Counted from the first letter of the stretch, positions 1 through 11,419 are shown. The stretch: 64,000 nucleotides of DNA from Closterium sp. Naga37s-1 (GCA_947471745.1 CANJKZ010000170.1:310001-374000), one strand, 5' to 3'. Numbers and translations are program-made. Notes: a model not told the origin generated them from the letters alone.

Positions 1-815
1 CTATTTTTCGTTTTAGGCACATTCAAGCCTATTGTGACTATAACACCACGAACTACCTCACTACAAGAAGAGGAGGAACTTCGCGGCACAATCATTCAAC
101 TTGAAGAAGGGTGGAAGAATCCCCTCAACAGAGAACTCCTACTACGACGACGAGGATGTGCAAGAATGGCACCAGCCAATACAACTGCGGGAAATCCCAC
201 CCCACGATCACCAGCGCTTCGTTCCCGTGGGATGGAGAGAAGATGGATATTTCGAGAGAAGATACAAGGCGACCCTGGTGACACCGCGGCTCACACTCCT
301 CCTACGCAACAACAATACCAATCACAATACCTGGTACCTGGACAACTGTTGCGGCCAACACATGGTGGGTTCTGTTCGCTACATCTCAAACATCAGCCCC
401 GCCCCCGCCACCTACGTCACTGTCGCCAACAATGAGCAACTTCGCGCAAATGCACAGGGCATCGTCGTACTGCAAGCCCGTGACAGCAACACGCACACCA
501 CCTTCAACGACGTACTCTTCATGCCGGAACTGCACTTTAACCTACTATCCGCGGCACAACTCTCAGACTGCGAAGCAATAGAAGAAGTCGAGAGGGACCT
601 CGCGGCAATACAAGAAGCCGAAAGCGCTGAGGCAGAACCAGAAGGCATGACGGAGGTGGAACTAGCCGTCACCTCCAATCACATCTTCGGCACCGGAAAT
701 GAAAACCTCGGCATACATGAGCAGGAGCGACCAACGCCGCGCACCGAAACCCTTCGCTAGATCCTGGAGGAAGCAAACACCACAACCTTTGACGAGGAGA
801 ACCGTCCGCGACCTT
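1..815 (+). mobile_element. C0, left fragment of an old Ty1/copia element
   Basis: This fragment enters from beyond the left edge. It holds the end of Gag and the protease region of a copia lineage unlike the other copies here. It stops abruptly at 815, where the LTR of C1 begins. The same lineage resumes at 8813 (integrase to RT start) and at 19543 (RNase H). Its 5' LTR lies outside the window. Assignment to one element rests on family resemblance and order, not on overlap between the pieces. Confidence 0.65.
101..760 (+). pseudogene. C0 Gag end and protease-like segment (broken)
   Basis: The frame reads through 219 codons. Around 330-560 it gives WYLDNCCGQHM, then VTVANNEQL and DVLFMPELHFNLLSAAQL. 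This is the copia retropepsin and pre-integrase signature. Family members normally have D-S/T-G at the active site; here the residues are D-N-C, so the enzyme is probably dead. The acidic tail after residue 150 (many Glu and Ala) is not part of a domain I recognise. The frame ends at a TAG (758-760), shortly before C1 interrupts the element. The start at 101 is only the first ATG, and the true polyprotein start is off-window. Confidence 0.6.
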
Positions 816-946
816 TGTCAAAATGTTGTGTAGCTTATATTGTGTAGGCTATAGTGGGGTAGCCCATAAAGGGTACAACCCAATTAGGGTTAGTACTTGT
901 ACCCAACTCTTTGCTAGTTCATTCATTCTCGTTCATTCTTTTGACA
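816..946 (+). repeat. C1 5' LTR
   Basis: It begins TGTCAAA and ends TTTTGACA, directly before the primer site. It shares the block TAGGCTATAGTGGGGTAGCC and the inverted repeat AGGGTACAA / TTGTACCC with the LTRs of C2, C3, C4 and the others. Confidence 0.85.
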
Positions 947-961
947 TGGTTTCAGAGCAGG
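947..961 (+). other. C1 primer binding site
   Basis: TGGTTTCAGAGCAGG follows the LTR without a gap. It is one or two changes from TGGTATCAGAGC, the copia primer site complementary to the 3' end of initiator Met-tRNA. Confidence 0.75.
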
Positions 962-999
962 TCCTTCGATAGGACCGTTTTTTTTTTCCTTGGGCCCAC

Positions 1000-1876
1000 C
1001 ACTGCGCTGCCCCACTAGCCGCCCCTAGCGACCCTCGTGCCGCACCTACTGCCCAGCGCGCCGCCCTCGTGCGGCTTGTCGCCCCTAGCCAGGCCCGTCG
1101 CCCTTAGGCCCGTCGCCCCGGCCCGTCGCCCCTAGGCCGGCCCGTTGCCCCTAGCCCGGCCCGTCGGCCCGTCGCCCCTAGCCCGGCCCGTCGCCCCTAG
1201 GCCCGTCGCCCCTAGGCCGGCCCGTCGCCTCTAGCCCGGCCCGCGGGCCCGTTGCCTCTAGCCCGGCCCGTCGCCCCTAGCCCGGCCCGTAGGCCCGTCG
1301 CCCCTAGCTTGGCCCGTCGCCCCTAGCCTGGCCCGTAGGCCCGTCGCCCCTAGGCCCGTCGCCCTTAGGCCGGCGCGTCGCCCCTAGCCCAACCCGTAGG
1401 CCCGTTGCCCCTAGCCCGGCCCGTCGCCCCTAGCCCGGCCCGTCGCCCCTAGGCCGGCCCGTCGCCCCTAGCCCGCCTGTAGGCCCGGCACCCCTAGCCC
1501 GGCCCGTCGCCCCTAGGCCAGGCGCCCCAGCCCGTTGCCTGACGCCCCTAGGCCCGCGACCGACGCCCCTACGCCCCGGCCCGACGCGCCTGTCGCCCCT
1601 AAGTCCGCGCCCGTCGCCCCTAGGCCCGTAGCCCCTAGGCCCCGGCCCCGGCTCGTCGCCCGTCGCCCAGCGCCCGTCACACCTAGGCCCCGGCCCGACA
1701 GTCGACCCCAGGCCCCGCGAGCCGCCCTTGCAGCCCCGCGCACCGCCCCTGGTGGCCCTCTCGTTGCCTCTGCTGCTCTGCTAGCCGCCCCTTGCGGCCC
1801 TCTCACTGACCCTTTCTGCTGCCTGCCCTGTGCTCTGCACTGCCCTGCTTCTCCTCGCTCTGCGTGCTGCGCCACT
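1000..1876 (+). repeat. C1 leader tandem array
   Basis: About 0.9 kb between primer site and Gag is built from short degenerate units around GCCCGTCGCCCCTAG. The ORFs that cross it on both strands are a by-product of the base composition. No coding domain is visible. Confidence 0.8.
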
Positions 1877-2960
1877 ATGGCTCCTCTCCGCGTGCTAGCG
1901 TTCGATCATGAGGGACGCCCCCTACAGTTTGACACGTGGCTCGACGACCTGCAGCTGTACCTACTGAGCGACTCTAGGGACAGTGTTTCATTGTTTGACC
2001 ACACATCTGGCGCTGCTCCCGCCCCTCCCACCACAGCTGACAGTGTGACCCGCTCACAGTGGCTTACTCGCGACGCTGCTGCCCGCTTGGCCATTCGCAA
2101 CCACCTGCCGTTGGCCGAATGCGCTCACTTCGGACAGCACAGGACAGCACAGGACAGCACAGGCACTGTACGACGCTGTCGTTGCTCGCTACTCCTCGCC
2201 TGCCACTGCTGCTCTAGGCCACCTCTTACTGCCCTACCTGTTCCTCGAGCTGTCCGCCTTTGCCACAGTAGAGGACCTGGCTTCCCACCTTCGCACTAGC
2301 GATGCTCGCTACCGCGCTGCCGCCCCAGCTGAGTTCCTTGACAGGAACCAGCCCCCGATGTTCATCACTCTCTACTTTATAGTCACTCGCCTCCCTGACT
2401 CTCTTCGCTCTGTCAGGGACCACTTTCTCTCCCTCGACACCACAGTCCTCACTATTGACCTACTCGAGCAGCACCTCCTTGCAGCTGAGACTAGTGTAGT
2501 TGCTGTAGGTGCGGCTCGTGGCACTCCGCGCATGCCCTTCTTTGAGGGGTGCTCCCCCTTCCCCCTTGCCCCCTCTTACGCCTTTGCCGCTGCTGCAGAC
2601 GTCCCTAGTGCTGAGGACGTTGGGGCTGCTTCTGCTAGTACAAAGCGCCGCAGCACCAAGGGCAAGGGTGGCAGGGGTGGTGGCGGTGGCAGCGGGAGTG
2701 GTGGTGGGGGCACCAGTGGAGGTGGTGGAGGCAGTGGAGGTGGTGGCAGCAGTGGGAGTGGTGGCGGGAGTGGGGGCTATGGTGGAGGCAGCGGTGGGAG
2801 TGGCGGTAGTGGCAACGGTGGGAGTGGTGGCGGTAGGACTGGATTTTAGCATGGAGGTTCTGGAGGAGGCCAGAGGCAGCGGCAGCAGCGTCGGAGCGAG
2901 ACCCAGTCGCCCCAGCAGCTTCGTGAGTGGTTGTTTGAGCATGGGGCGTCTGGGGGTAGT
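1877..2960 (+). pseudogene. C1 Gag (frameshifted)
   Basis: Gag begins at the ATG of 1877 (MAPLRVLAFDHEGRP), the position matched in every copy. The first 90 or so residues are followed by a 10-bp tandem duplication (ACAGGACAGC) near 2143-2165 that shifts the frame. The rest of the capsid-like domain (LYDAVVARYSSPATAALG onward) continues in another frame to about 2650. A Gly/Ser-rich run follows, and then a stop at 2847-2849. Other copies have neither the duplication nor this stop, so both are lesions of this copy. The protein would coat element RNA in cytoplasmic particles. Confidence 0.8.
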
Positions 2961-4383
2961 GTGAGCTGCCCGTATGTCATTCGCACGGGTGACCGTGCTG
3001 GTCAGACATGCGGGAAGCCTCACACTCAGCACCGCTGCTTCTCCCGCCTCGACGATGCTTGGAGCGCTGAGTTTGGTGACGAGGTCGAGCGCCCCCACTG
3101 GGCAGAGCTGCTTAGGTATGGAGTTGCAATCTTTGACCTAGACTATGATGCTATCCTTTCTGCTATGTATGCTTTGTCTGCTAGTGCTGAGGGTGACTGT
3201 TACCGGTGTGTGCCGCCTGACCCAGGTATAGAGGCTACTGCTCTAGGTGCTAGTGAGTCTTCTCTCCCTGGTACTGCGCCTGCTGAGGCCTTGCACACCT
3301 TCACGCTAGACTCAGGTGCCTCACGCTATTTCTTTCGTGACAGCACCACCCTCACTCCTCTCCCTGCACCTATCCCGGTCAGACTGGCTGACCCCTCCGG
3401 GGGGCCAGTCGTTGCCCGTTCCTCCACTGTTCTCCCGTGTTCTGCGGTTCCGTCCGGCTCACTGTCAGGTCTTCACCTCCCCTCGTTCTCTACGAACTTG
3501 GTGAGTACCGCTGCCCTCCACGATTCGATGGTCACTACCACCACTCCTGGGGGTCAGCGTGTGTCGATCTGCACGTGTACACAGACGGGTTGTCACCTGG
3601 CCACATTCACTCGTCGGCCAGGGTCGAGTATGTACACACTGGCTACCGAGCCTCCTCAGGTAGTTGCGTCTGCTCAGGTGTCCGCGTCAGGTCAGGTAGC
3701 ACCCCCTTGCTCATGTCGCCTCTTGTCGCACCAGACTCTCCTCTGGCACCACCGCCTTGGTCACCCCTCCCTGCCACGCCTGGGTGGCATGCACTCCTGC
3801 CTCCTTGTCTTTGGTCTTCCCGGGTCTCTGCCTCCCCTCCCGCCCTCGCCTCCCCCGCCCTGCCTTCCTTGCGTCAAGGGGCGGCAGCGCGCCGCTCCTC
3901 ACTCCTCCTCGTTTCCCCCGACGACTGCTCCCCTGCAGACTCTCCACATGGACGTGTGGGGCCCAGCCCGCGTCAGTAGACAGGGCCGCGAGCGCTACTT
4001 TCTGCTGGTCGTTGCGCAGCAAGGGTCAAGTCGTTGATGTCTTGATCCCTTGGATCCGTGCAGTACGTCTCCAGCTCCACGAGCGGTTCCACCAGGACCT
4101 TCCTGTCCTGCGTCTGCACTCTGACAGAGGTGGTGAGTTCTCCTCCAACCTCTTGCGGGACTTTTGTCGTGGGGAGGGCATTCTCCAGTCGTTCACGGTT
4201 CCGGACTCCCCTCAGCAAAATGGGATTGGTGAGCGCCGCATTGGCTTAGTGATGGAGGTCGCTCGTACCTCCATGATCCATGCGGCTGCTCCCCATTTTC
4301 TGTGGCCGTTTGCGGTCCGATACGCTGCGCATCAGCTCAACCTCTGGCCCCGTGTCTCCTTGCCAGAGACCTCGCCCACACTG
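2961..4383 (+). pseudogene. C1 zinc knuckle, protease and integrase (broken)
   Basis: After the Gag stop the same frame reads on. It gives the zinc knuckle (2967-3038, C-x13-C-x3-H-x4-C), the protease core LDSGAS near 3310, the integrase HHCC region (HHRLGHP and CLPCVKG, 3745-3885) and LHMDVWGPARV. Just after FLLVV at 4009 about 40 bases are missing compared with C2, which shifts the frame. LHSDRGGEF and QQNGIGERRIG then appear in another frame. The integrase ends at SLPETSPTL where C2 is inserted. Confidence 0.8.
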
Positions 4384-4514
4384 TGTCAAACTTATATATA
4401 GCTTACATTGTGTAGGCTGTAGTGGGGTAGCCCATAAGGGGTACAACCCAATTAGGGTTAGTACTTGTACCCAACTCCTTGCTAGTTCATTCATTCTCGT
4501 TCGTTACTTTGACA
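4384..4514 (+). repeat. C2 5' LTR
   Basis: It runs from TGTCAAACTT to TTTGACA and is followed by TGGTTTCATAGCAGG (4515-4529), a primer site with one change from that of C1. It is very like the C1 and C3 LTRs. Confidence 0.85.
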
Positions 4515-4529
4515 TGGTTTCATAGCAGG

Positions 4530-5076
4530 TTCCTTCTAGGACCGTTTTTTGGGCCCACCACCTGCTGCCCTGCTAGCCACCCTCGCGACCCGTAGGCCCC
4601 CTAGGCCCCGACCCGTCGCCTCTAGCCCGGCCCCTTGGCCCCGTCGCCCCTAGCCACAGCCCCTTGGCCTCGTCGCCCCTAGCCGCGGCCCCTTGGCCCC
4701 TTCGCCCCTAGCCGCGGCCCCTTGGCCCTGTCGCCCCGTCGCCCTAGCCACGGCCCCTAGCGACCCGTCGCCCCATCGCCCCGTCGCCCCTAGCCGCGAC
4801 TCCCAGCCACGGCCCCTTGGCCCCGTCGCCCTAGCCGCGGCCCCTAGCGACCTGTCGCCCCGTCGTCCTGTCGCCCCTAGCCGCGGCCCCTAGCGACCCG
4901 TCGCCCTGTTGCCCAACCCTCGGCCCCTTGGCCCCGTCGCCCCTAGCCGCGGCCCCTTGGCCCCGTTGCCCCTAGCCGCAGCCCCCCACTCACGACCCGT
5001 TGCCCCGTCGCCCTGTCGCCCCTAGCCGCGGCCCCGTCGCCCCGTCGCCCTAGCCTCGGCCCCTAGCGACCCGTCG

Positions 5077-5107
<31 letters not shown>

Positions 5108-5518
5108 TTCGACCTCGGCCCCTCGGCCCCTCGGCCCCTAGGCCCCACGCCCCTCGGCCCCTTGGCCCCTAGGCCCCTTGGCCCCCCACCTTCGTGTTTG
5201 GCCCCTCGGCCCCTAGGCCTCTCTGTCCCTAGGCCCCAGGCCCCTCGGCCCCTTGGCCCCTCGGCCCCTAGGCCCCCCCCTTCGTGTTTGGCCCCTTGGC
5301 CCCTAGGCCCCTCGGCCCCGCCCCTCGGCCCCTCGGCCCCTAGTCCCCAGGACCCTCGGCCCCTTGGCCTCTCTGTCCTTGCTGCTACTACTGCTGCTAC
5401 TGCTACAGCTGCTACTGCTGCTGCTACTGCTACTGCTGCTACTGCTACTGCTACTGCTGCTACTGCTGCTGCTACTGCTGCTACTGCTTCTACTGTTGCT
5501 CCTGTGTGCTGCGATGCT
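4530..5518 (+). repeat. C2 leader array with poly-C and CTG/CTA tracts
   Basis: The units are GCCCCTTGGCCCCGTCGCC and CCCCTCGGCCCCTAGGCCCC types. A run of about 29 C lies near 5078-5107. From about 5380 to 5500 a CTG/CTA/ACT trinucleotide tract leads up to the Gag ATG. C6 and C7 have a similar tract in the same place. Confidence 0.8.
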
Positions 5519-7257
5519 ATGGCTTCGCTTAGGGTTCTTGCGTTCGATCATGAGGGCAGACCGGTTCAGTTTGACACGTGGATCGACGACCTCCAGCTGT
5601 ACCTACTGAGCGATTCTAAGGACAGTGTTTCGCTGTTTGACCTTGCGTCAGGCGCCGCTCCTACCCCTCCCGCCACAGCTGACAGTGCGACTCGCTCACA
5701 GTGGCTTACTCGCGACGCTGCTGCCCGCTTGGCCATTCGCAACCACCTGCCGTTAGCCAAATGTGCCCACTTTGGACAGCACAGGACAGCACAGGCACTG
5801 TACAACGCTGTAATCGCTCGCTACTCTTCGCCTGCCACTGCTGCTCTAGGCCGCCTGCTTCTGCCCTACCTGTTCCCCGAGCTTTCAGCCTTTACCACGG
5901 TAGAGGACCTTGTTTCCCACCTGCGCACTAGTGACGCTCGCTACCGCGCTACCGTCCCTGCTGAGTTCCTTGACAGGAACCAGCCCCCAATGTTCATCAC
6001 CCTCTAGATCATAGTCACTCGCCTCCCTGACTCTCTTCGCTCTGTCAGGGACCACTTTCTCTCACTTGACCCCACCTCCCTCACTGTTGACCTACTCGAG
6101 CAGCACCTCCTCACAGCTGAGACTAGTGCAGTTGCTGTAGGTGCTGCTCGTGGCACTCCGCGCCTGCCCTTCCTTAAGGGGTGCTCCCCCTCCCCCCTTG
6201 CCCCCTCTTACGCCTCTGCCGCTGCTGCAGACGTCCCTGGTGCTGAGGACGTCGGAGCTGCTTCTGCTAGTGCGAAGCGCCACAGCGGCAAGGGCAAGGG
6301 TAGCAAGGGTGGTGGAGGGGGCAGCGGGAGTGGTGGTGGGGGCACCAGTGGAGGTGGTGGAGGCAGTGGAGGTGGTGGCAGCGGTGGGAGTGGTGGCGGG
6401 GGTGGGGGTGTTGGTGGCGGCGGTGGAGGCAGCAGTGGGAGTGGCGGCAGTGGCGGCGGTGGGACTGGTGGCAGTGGGACTGGTGCTCGGCGTGGAGGTC
6501 TTGGAGGTGGCCAGCGTCAGCAACAGAAGCGTCGGAGCGAGACCTAGTCGCCCCAGCAGCTTCATGAGTGGTTTTTGAAGCGTGGGGCGTCTGGGGGTAG
6601 TGGCTGCTGCCCGTATGTCATTCGCACGGGTGACCGTGCTGGTCAGACATGCAGGAAGCTTCACACTCAGCACCGTTGCTTCTCCCGCCTCGACGATGCT
6701 TGGCGTGCTGAGTTTGGTGACGACGTCGAGCTCCCTCGCTGGGCTGATCTCCTTAGGTCTAGGATTGCTATCTTTGACCTAGACTTTGATGCTATTATTT
6801 CTGCTATGTATGCTTTGTCTGTTAGTGCTGAGGGTGACTATTACCGGTGTGTGCCGCCTGACCCAGGTATTGCTGCTGCTGCTCTAGGTGCTAGTGAGTC
6901 TGGTACTCTCCCTGGTACTGTGCCTGCTCAAGCCTTGCACACCTTCACGTTGGACTCAGGCGCCTCGCGCTGTTTCTTTCGTGACAGCACCACTCTCACT
7001 CCTCTCCCTGCACCTGTCCCGGTAAGACTGGCTGAACCCTCTTGGGGCCCGGTCGTTGCCCGTTCCTCCACTGTCCTCCCGTGTCCGGCGGTTCCATCCG
7101 GCTCACTCTCAGGTCTTCACCTCCCCTCGTTCTCTACGAACTTGGTGAGTACCGCTGCCCTCCAAAATGCGATGGTCACTACCAACACTCCTGGGGGTCA
7201 GCGTGTGTCGATCTGCACGTGCACACGGACGGGGCGTCACCTAGCCACGTTCACTCG
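5519..7257 (+). pseudogene. C2 Gag and protease (two stops, then frameshift)
   Basis: Gag starts at MASLRVLAFDHEGRP (5519). It reads through the capsid-like domain, with a stop TAG at 6005-6007 where other copies have Tyr (ITLYFIVTR). A Gly-rich run follows (about 6300-6490), then a TAG at 6545-6547 in place of Gln (SET-QSPQQL). The zinc knuckle is at 6608-6679 and the protease core LDSGAS near 6950. A small deletion near 7257, in TRRPGSS, moves the frame into the integrase. The Gag motif QQLHEWFLKR lies at 6554-6583. Confidence 0.8.
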
Positions 7258-8812
7258 AGTCAGTACACACTCGCTACCGAGCCTCCTCAGGTAGCTGTGT
7301 CTGCTCAGGTGTCCGCGTCAGGTCAGGTAGCCGCCTCTTGCTCGTGTTGCCTCCTGTCGCACCAGAATCTTCTGTGGCACCACCGCCTGGGTCACCCCTC
7401 CCTGCCACGCCTTCGTGGCATGCACTCTCTTCTTCTTGTCTCTTGTCTTCCCAGGTCCCTGCCTCCCCTGCCGCCCTCGCCTGCCCCGCCTTGCCTTCCT
7501 TGCGTCGAGGGGCGGCAGCGCGCCGCTCCTCACTCCTCCTCGTTTCCCCCGACGTCTGCTCCCCTGCAAACTCTCCACATGGACGTGTGGGGCCCAGCCC
7601 GCGTCAGTGGACAGAGCCGCGAGCGCTACTTTCTGCTGGTCGTTGACGACTACACGCAGTACACCACGGTCTTCCCCTTGCGCAGCAAGGGTCAGTTCGT
7701 TGATGTCTTGATCCCTTGGATCCGCACGGTCCGTCTCCAACTCCGCGAGCGGTTCGGCCAGGACCTTCCTGACCTGCGTCTGCACTCTGACAGAGGTGGT
7801 GAGTTCTCCTCCAACCTCTTGAGGGACTTTTGTCGTGGGGAGGGCATCCTCCAGTCGTTCACGCTTCCGGACTCACCTCAGCAAAATGGGATTGGTGAGC
7901 GCCGCATTGGCTTAGTCATGGAGGTCGCTCGTACCTCCATGATCCATGCGGCTGCTCCCCATTTTCTGTGGCCGTTTGCGGTCTAGTACGCTGCGTATCA
8001 GCTCAACCTCTGGCCCCGTGTCTCCTTGCCGGAGACCTCGCCCACACTGCGTTGGACGGGGAAGGTTTGCGATGCGTCAGTGTTCCGGGTCTGGGGTTCT
8101 CGTGCCTTTGTCCGCGATCCGTCCGCGGACAAGCTCTCCGCCTGCGCCATTCCCTACGTCTTCCTTGGCTTTGTCCCTGACGCGCCTGGCTGGCTGTTTT
8201 ACCACCCTACTTCGCGCCGTGTCCTCCTCTCTCAGGACGTCACGTTTGACGAGTCCGTTCCTTTTTACCGTCTCTTCCCCTACCGCTCTACCCCTCTCCC
8301 TCCCCTGCCGCTCTTCCTTGCTCCAGGCCCCCCTCCAGTAGACCCCCTCCCTCCTCAGGGTCCTGCTCCCTTAGGTGTCTCTCAGGTAGACCCACCCCCT
8401 GGTGCTGTGCCTGGTGAGGTAGCTGTGGACTCAGGTGCTGCTAGAGGTACTGTGTCTGGGGGTGCTGAGCTTGGGGGTGCTGGGCCTGGGGGTGCTGAGC
8501 CTGGGGGTGCTGAGATTGGGGGTGCTGAGCCTGGGGGTGTTGTGACTGGGGGTGCTGAGCCTGGGGGTGCTGAGCCTGAGGGTGTTGAGCCTGGGGGTGC
8601 TGCGTCGGAGGGTGCGAAGTCTGGAGGTGCTGAGCCTCAGGGTGCTGCTTTGTCTGGAGGTTCTGCTGGTGCTTCGCTGAGACTGTTTCCGCAGCAGCTG
8701 CGTGAGTGGTTTGTTCGGCGCGCACGCCTTTGGAGTGGAGCTACTGGAGCTGGAGGTGCTGGAGCTGGAGGTGCTGGCGTTGCTGCTGGAGCTGGTGCTG
8801 GAGCTTTCGCGG
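7258..8812 (+). pseudogene. C2 integrase and linker (one stop, truncated)
   Basis: The HHCC domain (HHRLGHPSLPRL to CLPCVEG, 7378-7515) leads into the catalytic core. LHMDVWGPARV, LHSDRGGEF and QQNGIGERRIG supply D, D and E. A TAG at 7984-7986 replaces Arg in FAVRYAA. The integrase C-terminal region ends at YRLFPYRS near 8285. It is followed by an 18-bp-type repeat encoding GGAEPGGAE (8440-8650), the motif QQLREWFVRR (8692-8721) and a Gly/Ala run cut at 8812. Confidence 0.8.
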
Positions 8813-9834
8813 AGAAGTGGATCAAGCATAAATCTCACTCCCCTACGCTCACCAACAGCAAGGCGTCGCAGAAAGGGTCAACCTTACCCTCATGACGAAG
8901 GTGTGCGCCCTCATGAACCAGTCCGGCCTACCCAAAAAGTACTGGCCGTACGCCATGAACAATGCCGTGCGCCTTCACAACCTCCTCTCTAGCACGGCCA
9001 ACAGGGTTGACCTCTCCCCGCAAATGAAGTGGACCGGGTCAAGGGGAGATACCTCCATGCTGAGGGTTTGGGGATGAGTGGTGCAGTGCCGGCCAACTTC
9101 CGCCACCATCGGAAAATTCACCCACCGCGCACGCTGGGGAGTCCATCTGGGGCTAAACCACGAGTACAAGGGGTGGCTGGTCCTAGACATCGACACGCAC
9201 AAGATAGTACCTGCGCGCGACATCCTCTTCTATGAGCGACTTACCTTGCATCAGTGGATCGAGGACCAGCGCGGCAACGTCGCACGCGCCTACGCCAACA
9301 ACAGTCGCAGCTTTGTATCTCCGGAAGACGAGGCAGCAGCAGCAGTACTTGACCGCGACCCCGCCGACGAACATCCCGGCGTGTCGCCTCGCCCGCGCGA
9401 CGATGATGACGGCAACAACGCTCCCGCGCCAGGACCATCACGTCGCCACGCTCAGCCAAGCAGTTCCACACCCGCCCCCGAGAGTGACGATGCCGATGTG
9501 GTTGAGGTCACCACTACAGAAGCCAAAAGCGCCTCCAAAGTCACTGGCCTGCAGCTTCTCGGTCTGCACACGGCCGTCACAACCATCGCGCGAATCGTCG
9601 AGCCCAAGAATCCGCGGCATGCCCTAACCAGCCCCCATGCCAAGGAGTGGTGCGCAGCTATAGACGCGCAGCTATAGATGCGGAGCTACAGGCACTAGAA
9701 TCACTCGACACATGGGTCCTAGTCGATCGTGCAGCAGTGAAGGGGAGGAGGGTGCTAAGCGGAAAGTGTTTTTTTCGCCTGAAAACCGCCGCTGGCGGAA
9801 CGATCGAACGCTTCAAAGCACGCTGGGTCGTACG
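8813..9834 (+). pseudogene. C0 integrase end to RT start (broken)
   Basis: The frame gives QQQGVAERVNLTLMTKV, SGLPKKYW and TSMLRVWG, which is the copia integrase C-terminal half. After a TGA at 9075-9077 it continues to an acidic spacer and EPKNPRHALTSPHAKEW, which begins the RT domain. At 9650-9680 a 14-bp tandem duplication (GCGCAGCTATAGA plus one base) shifts the frame. DTWVLVDRAAVKGRRVLSGKCFF and FKARWVV follow. The upstream integrase core that should lie between 815 and 8813 is missing. The LTR of C3 interrupts the element at 9835. Confidence 0.7.
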
Positions 9835-9967
9835 TGTCAAACTTATATAGTGCTTACATTGTGCAGGCTGTAGTGGGGTAGTCCATAAAGGGTACAACCC
9901 AATTAGGGTTAGTACTTGTACCCAACTTCTGTTCAATCCAATCATTTCTCGTTCTTTAGTTTTGACA
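9835..9967 (+). repeat. C3 5' LTR
   Basis: It runs from TGTCAAACTTATATAG to TTTTGACA, 133 bp, followed by the primer site TGGTTTCAGAGCAGG (9968-9982). The bases before it, GTACG, are not duplicated after the C4 LTR end at 19542 (TACAT). Confidence 0.85.
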
Positions 9968-10093
9968 TGGTTTCAGAGCAGGTCCTTCCCTATGACCGAT
10001 TTTTTTTTTTTTAGGGCCCACCACAGAGCTGCCCCACTAGCTGCCCTGCCACCTTGCCCTAACGGCGCGCCGCCCTTAGCAGCCCGCGAGCGG

Positions 10094-11046
10094 TGTCAAT
10101 GGGAGTTGTTGTTTGCCCCGTCCTCGCTTGGGCAGAGCCGACCTCGGGGTCGGGTGTGAGGAGTGCAGCCGACCTGCAACAGTGGGCGAGCTGGTTGACG
10201 AGCCTGGTCGACCTGCACAAGGGCCACTGCAAGGGCGCCGACTTTGGGAGGGCGCCAACTTGGGCTGGTCGACTTGGGAGGTCGACCAGTGGAGGGCGTC
10301 GACAAGGGTGACGCCGACCAGGGGAAGCCGACTGGGTGTGGTTGGCTGACCGGTATACTGGTCGACCTGGGGTTGGTCGACCAGGTGGGTTGTCGACCTG
10401 GAGGTGGTCGACCAGCGAGTGGTCGACCTGGTGTGGTCGACATGAGGTGGTCGTCGACCTGGGCGGTCGACGCGCCTGGGATGACACACATGGTCGACAT
10501 GGTTGCCTGGTCGACCAGGTTACTCGGACGACGAGGTCTGCGAGGTTCGCGACCATCGCCCAGGTAGATCGGCAAAGTCGATCCGCGGTTCGGTGGCACG
10601 AGGTCAACAGGACTCCTCAGGTGCAACCGTCGACATGTGGTCGACTTGGCACCTGCACAATGTGCGTGGCGGTGCATGTCGTTACCGTCACCTTGCACCT
10701 GCAAAGTAGGTGCGCGCACATGAGCACGTGTGGTGACTTGTGGTGGCCTGTTGTTGGTGTGCTGGCACACCAACCTTGCAGGTCGACTGAGGACGCCTGA
10801 GGTCGACCAGCTGGCAAGTCGCCTTCGTGCTGAGCTGGTGGTCGACTTGTATGCTAGGCTTCTAATGTAGTCTACCTTGCCAATCTAGTTGCTACCATTG
10901 TTCTCAAATTTCGCTAGTGAAAATCTTGCGGTTTTGCCCTGTGAACGCACAAGTGCTAGAGAAAGACTAAGTGAACAAACGCAGAGACTCCTCCTACCCC
11001 ATGCCTAGCCCGTAGTCTAGCTCCCGTTGATAGAGTTATCTCCACA
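10094..11046 (+). repeat. B1 5' LTR, rich in GTCGAC sites
   Basis: It starts TGTCAATGGGAG and ends ATCTCCACA, 953 bp. Most of 10190-10660 is built from variants of CTGGTCGACCTG, giving a dense run of GTCGAC palindromes. The terminal 45 bp (from CGCAGAGACTCCTCC) reappear at 12133-12185 with a 14-bp gap. The LTR is followed by TGGTGCGGTGAGCG, possibly a primer site for a different tRNA. Confidence 0.65.
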
Positions 11047-11419
11047 TGGTGCGGTGAGCGTGGAAGGCACACGACTTACCTTTCAGTCAGGTCGACGTAG
11101 TTGTCACTTACCTCATTTGTGTTTGTAGGCCGGCAGCTGTGCGGTAGTCACTATGGTAGGCGCCGTAGTTGACACGGGGGTGGTGGACACCCTGAAGGCA
11201 CGGCTGGAGAACGCGAGGAGACGTCACGAGGCGAACGATTATGGTGACCTGCCCTGGGCGGTCGTCGAGGCTGGCATCCGTGTCGTGTGGGCGACGGAGC
11301 ACCCTTCTCGGCCTGTCTCTCCTTGACCGATGAACACTGAGGGAGGCGTCGACGCGGGCGTCAATGCCGGTGGTGACCAAGTCGGCTGTAATGCGAGAGG
11401 CACGTCGAGGCAGTGAGGT

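Larger units (their letters stand above)
816..4383 (+). mobile_element. C1, copia element, 5' part
   Basis: C1 runs from a 131-bp LTR through leader, Gag, protease and integrase. It is cut at 4383, in the integrase C-terminal region, by the LTR of C2. Its 3' half is absent: after C2 ends at 8812 the sequence passes straight into C0. The five bases before the LTR are ACCTT; no matching duplication remains on the other side. Confidence 0.8.
4384..8812 (+). mobile_element. C2, copia element inserted in C1, 3' part missing
   Basis: C2 has a 5' LTR, leader, Gag, protease, integrase and most of the integrase-RT linker. It stops at 8812 inside the Gly/Ala linker (GVAAGAGAGAF) with no RT, no 3' tail and no 3' LTR. 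The next base belongs to C0. The five bases before the LTR are CACTG. One deletion starting inside C2 and ending inside C0 would explain the loss of the 3' halves of both C2 and C1. Confidence 0.8.

Noticed and set aside
1000..1876. Regular short repeats resembling a CRISPR array
   Set aside because: The units abut without unique spacers, lie in a retrotransposon leader, and the genome is eukaryotic.
5364..5609. Poly-Leu ORF that could pass for a signal peptide
   Set aside because: It is the CTG/CTA tract upstream of C2 Gag read in another frame.
8441..8838. Gln/His/Pro-rich minus-strand ORFs in the C2 linker
   Set aside because: Antisense shadows of the GGAEP repeat.
10094..11046. B1 LTR considered as a solo LTR
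   Set aside because: A B1 Gag fragment, a 3' LTR remnant and a matching AGCGG duplication show it is an internally deleted element.
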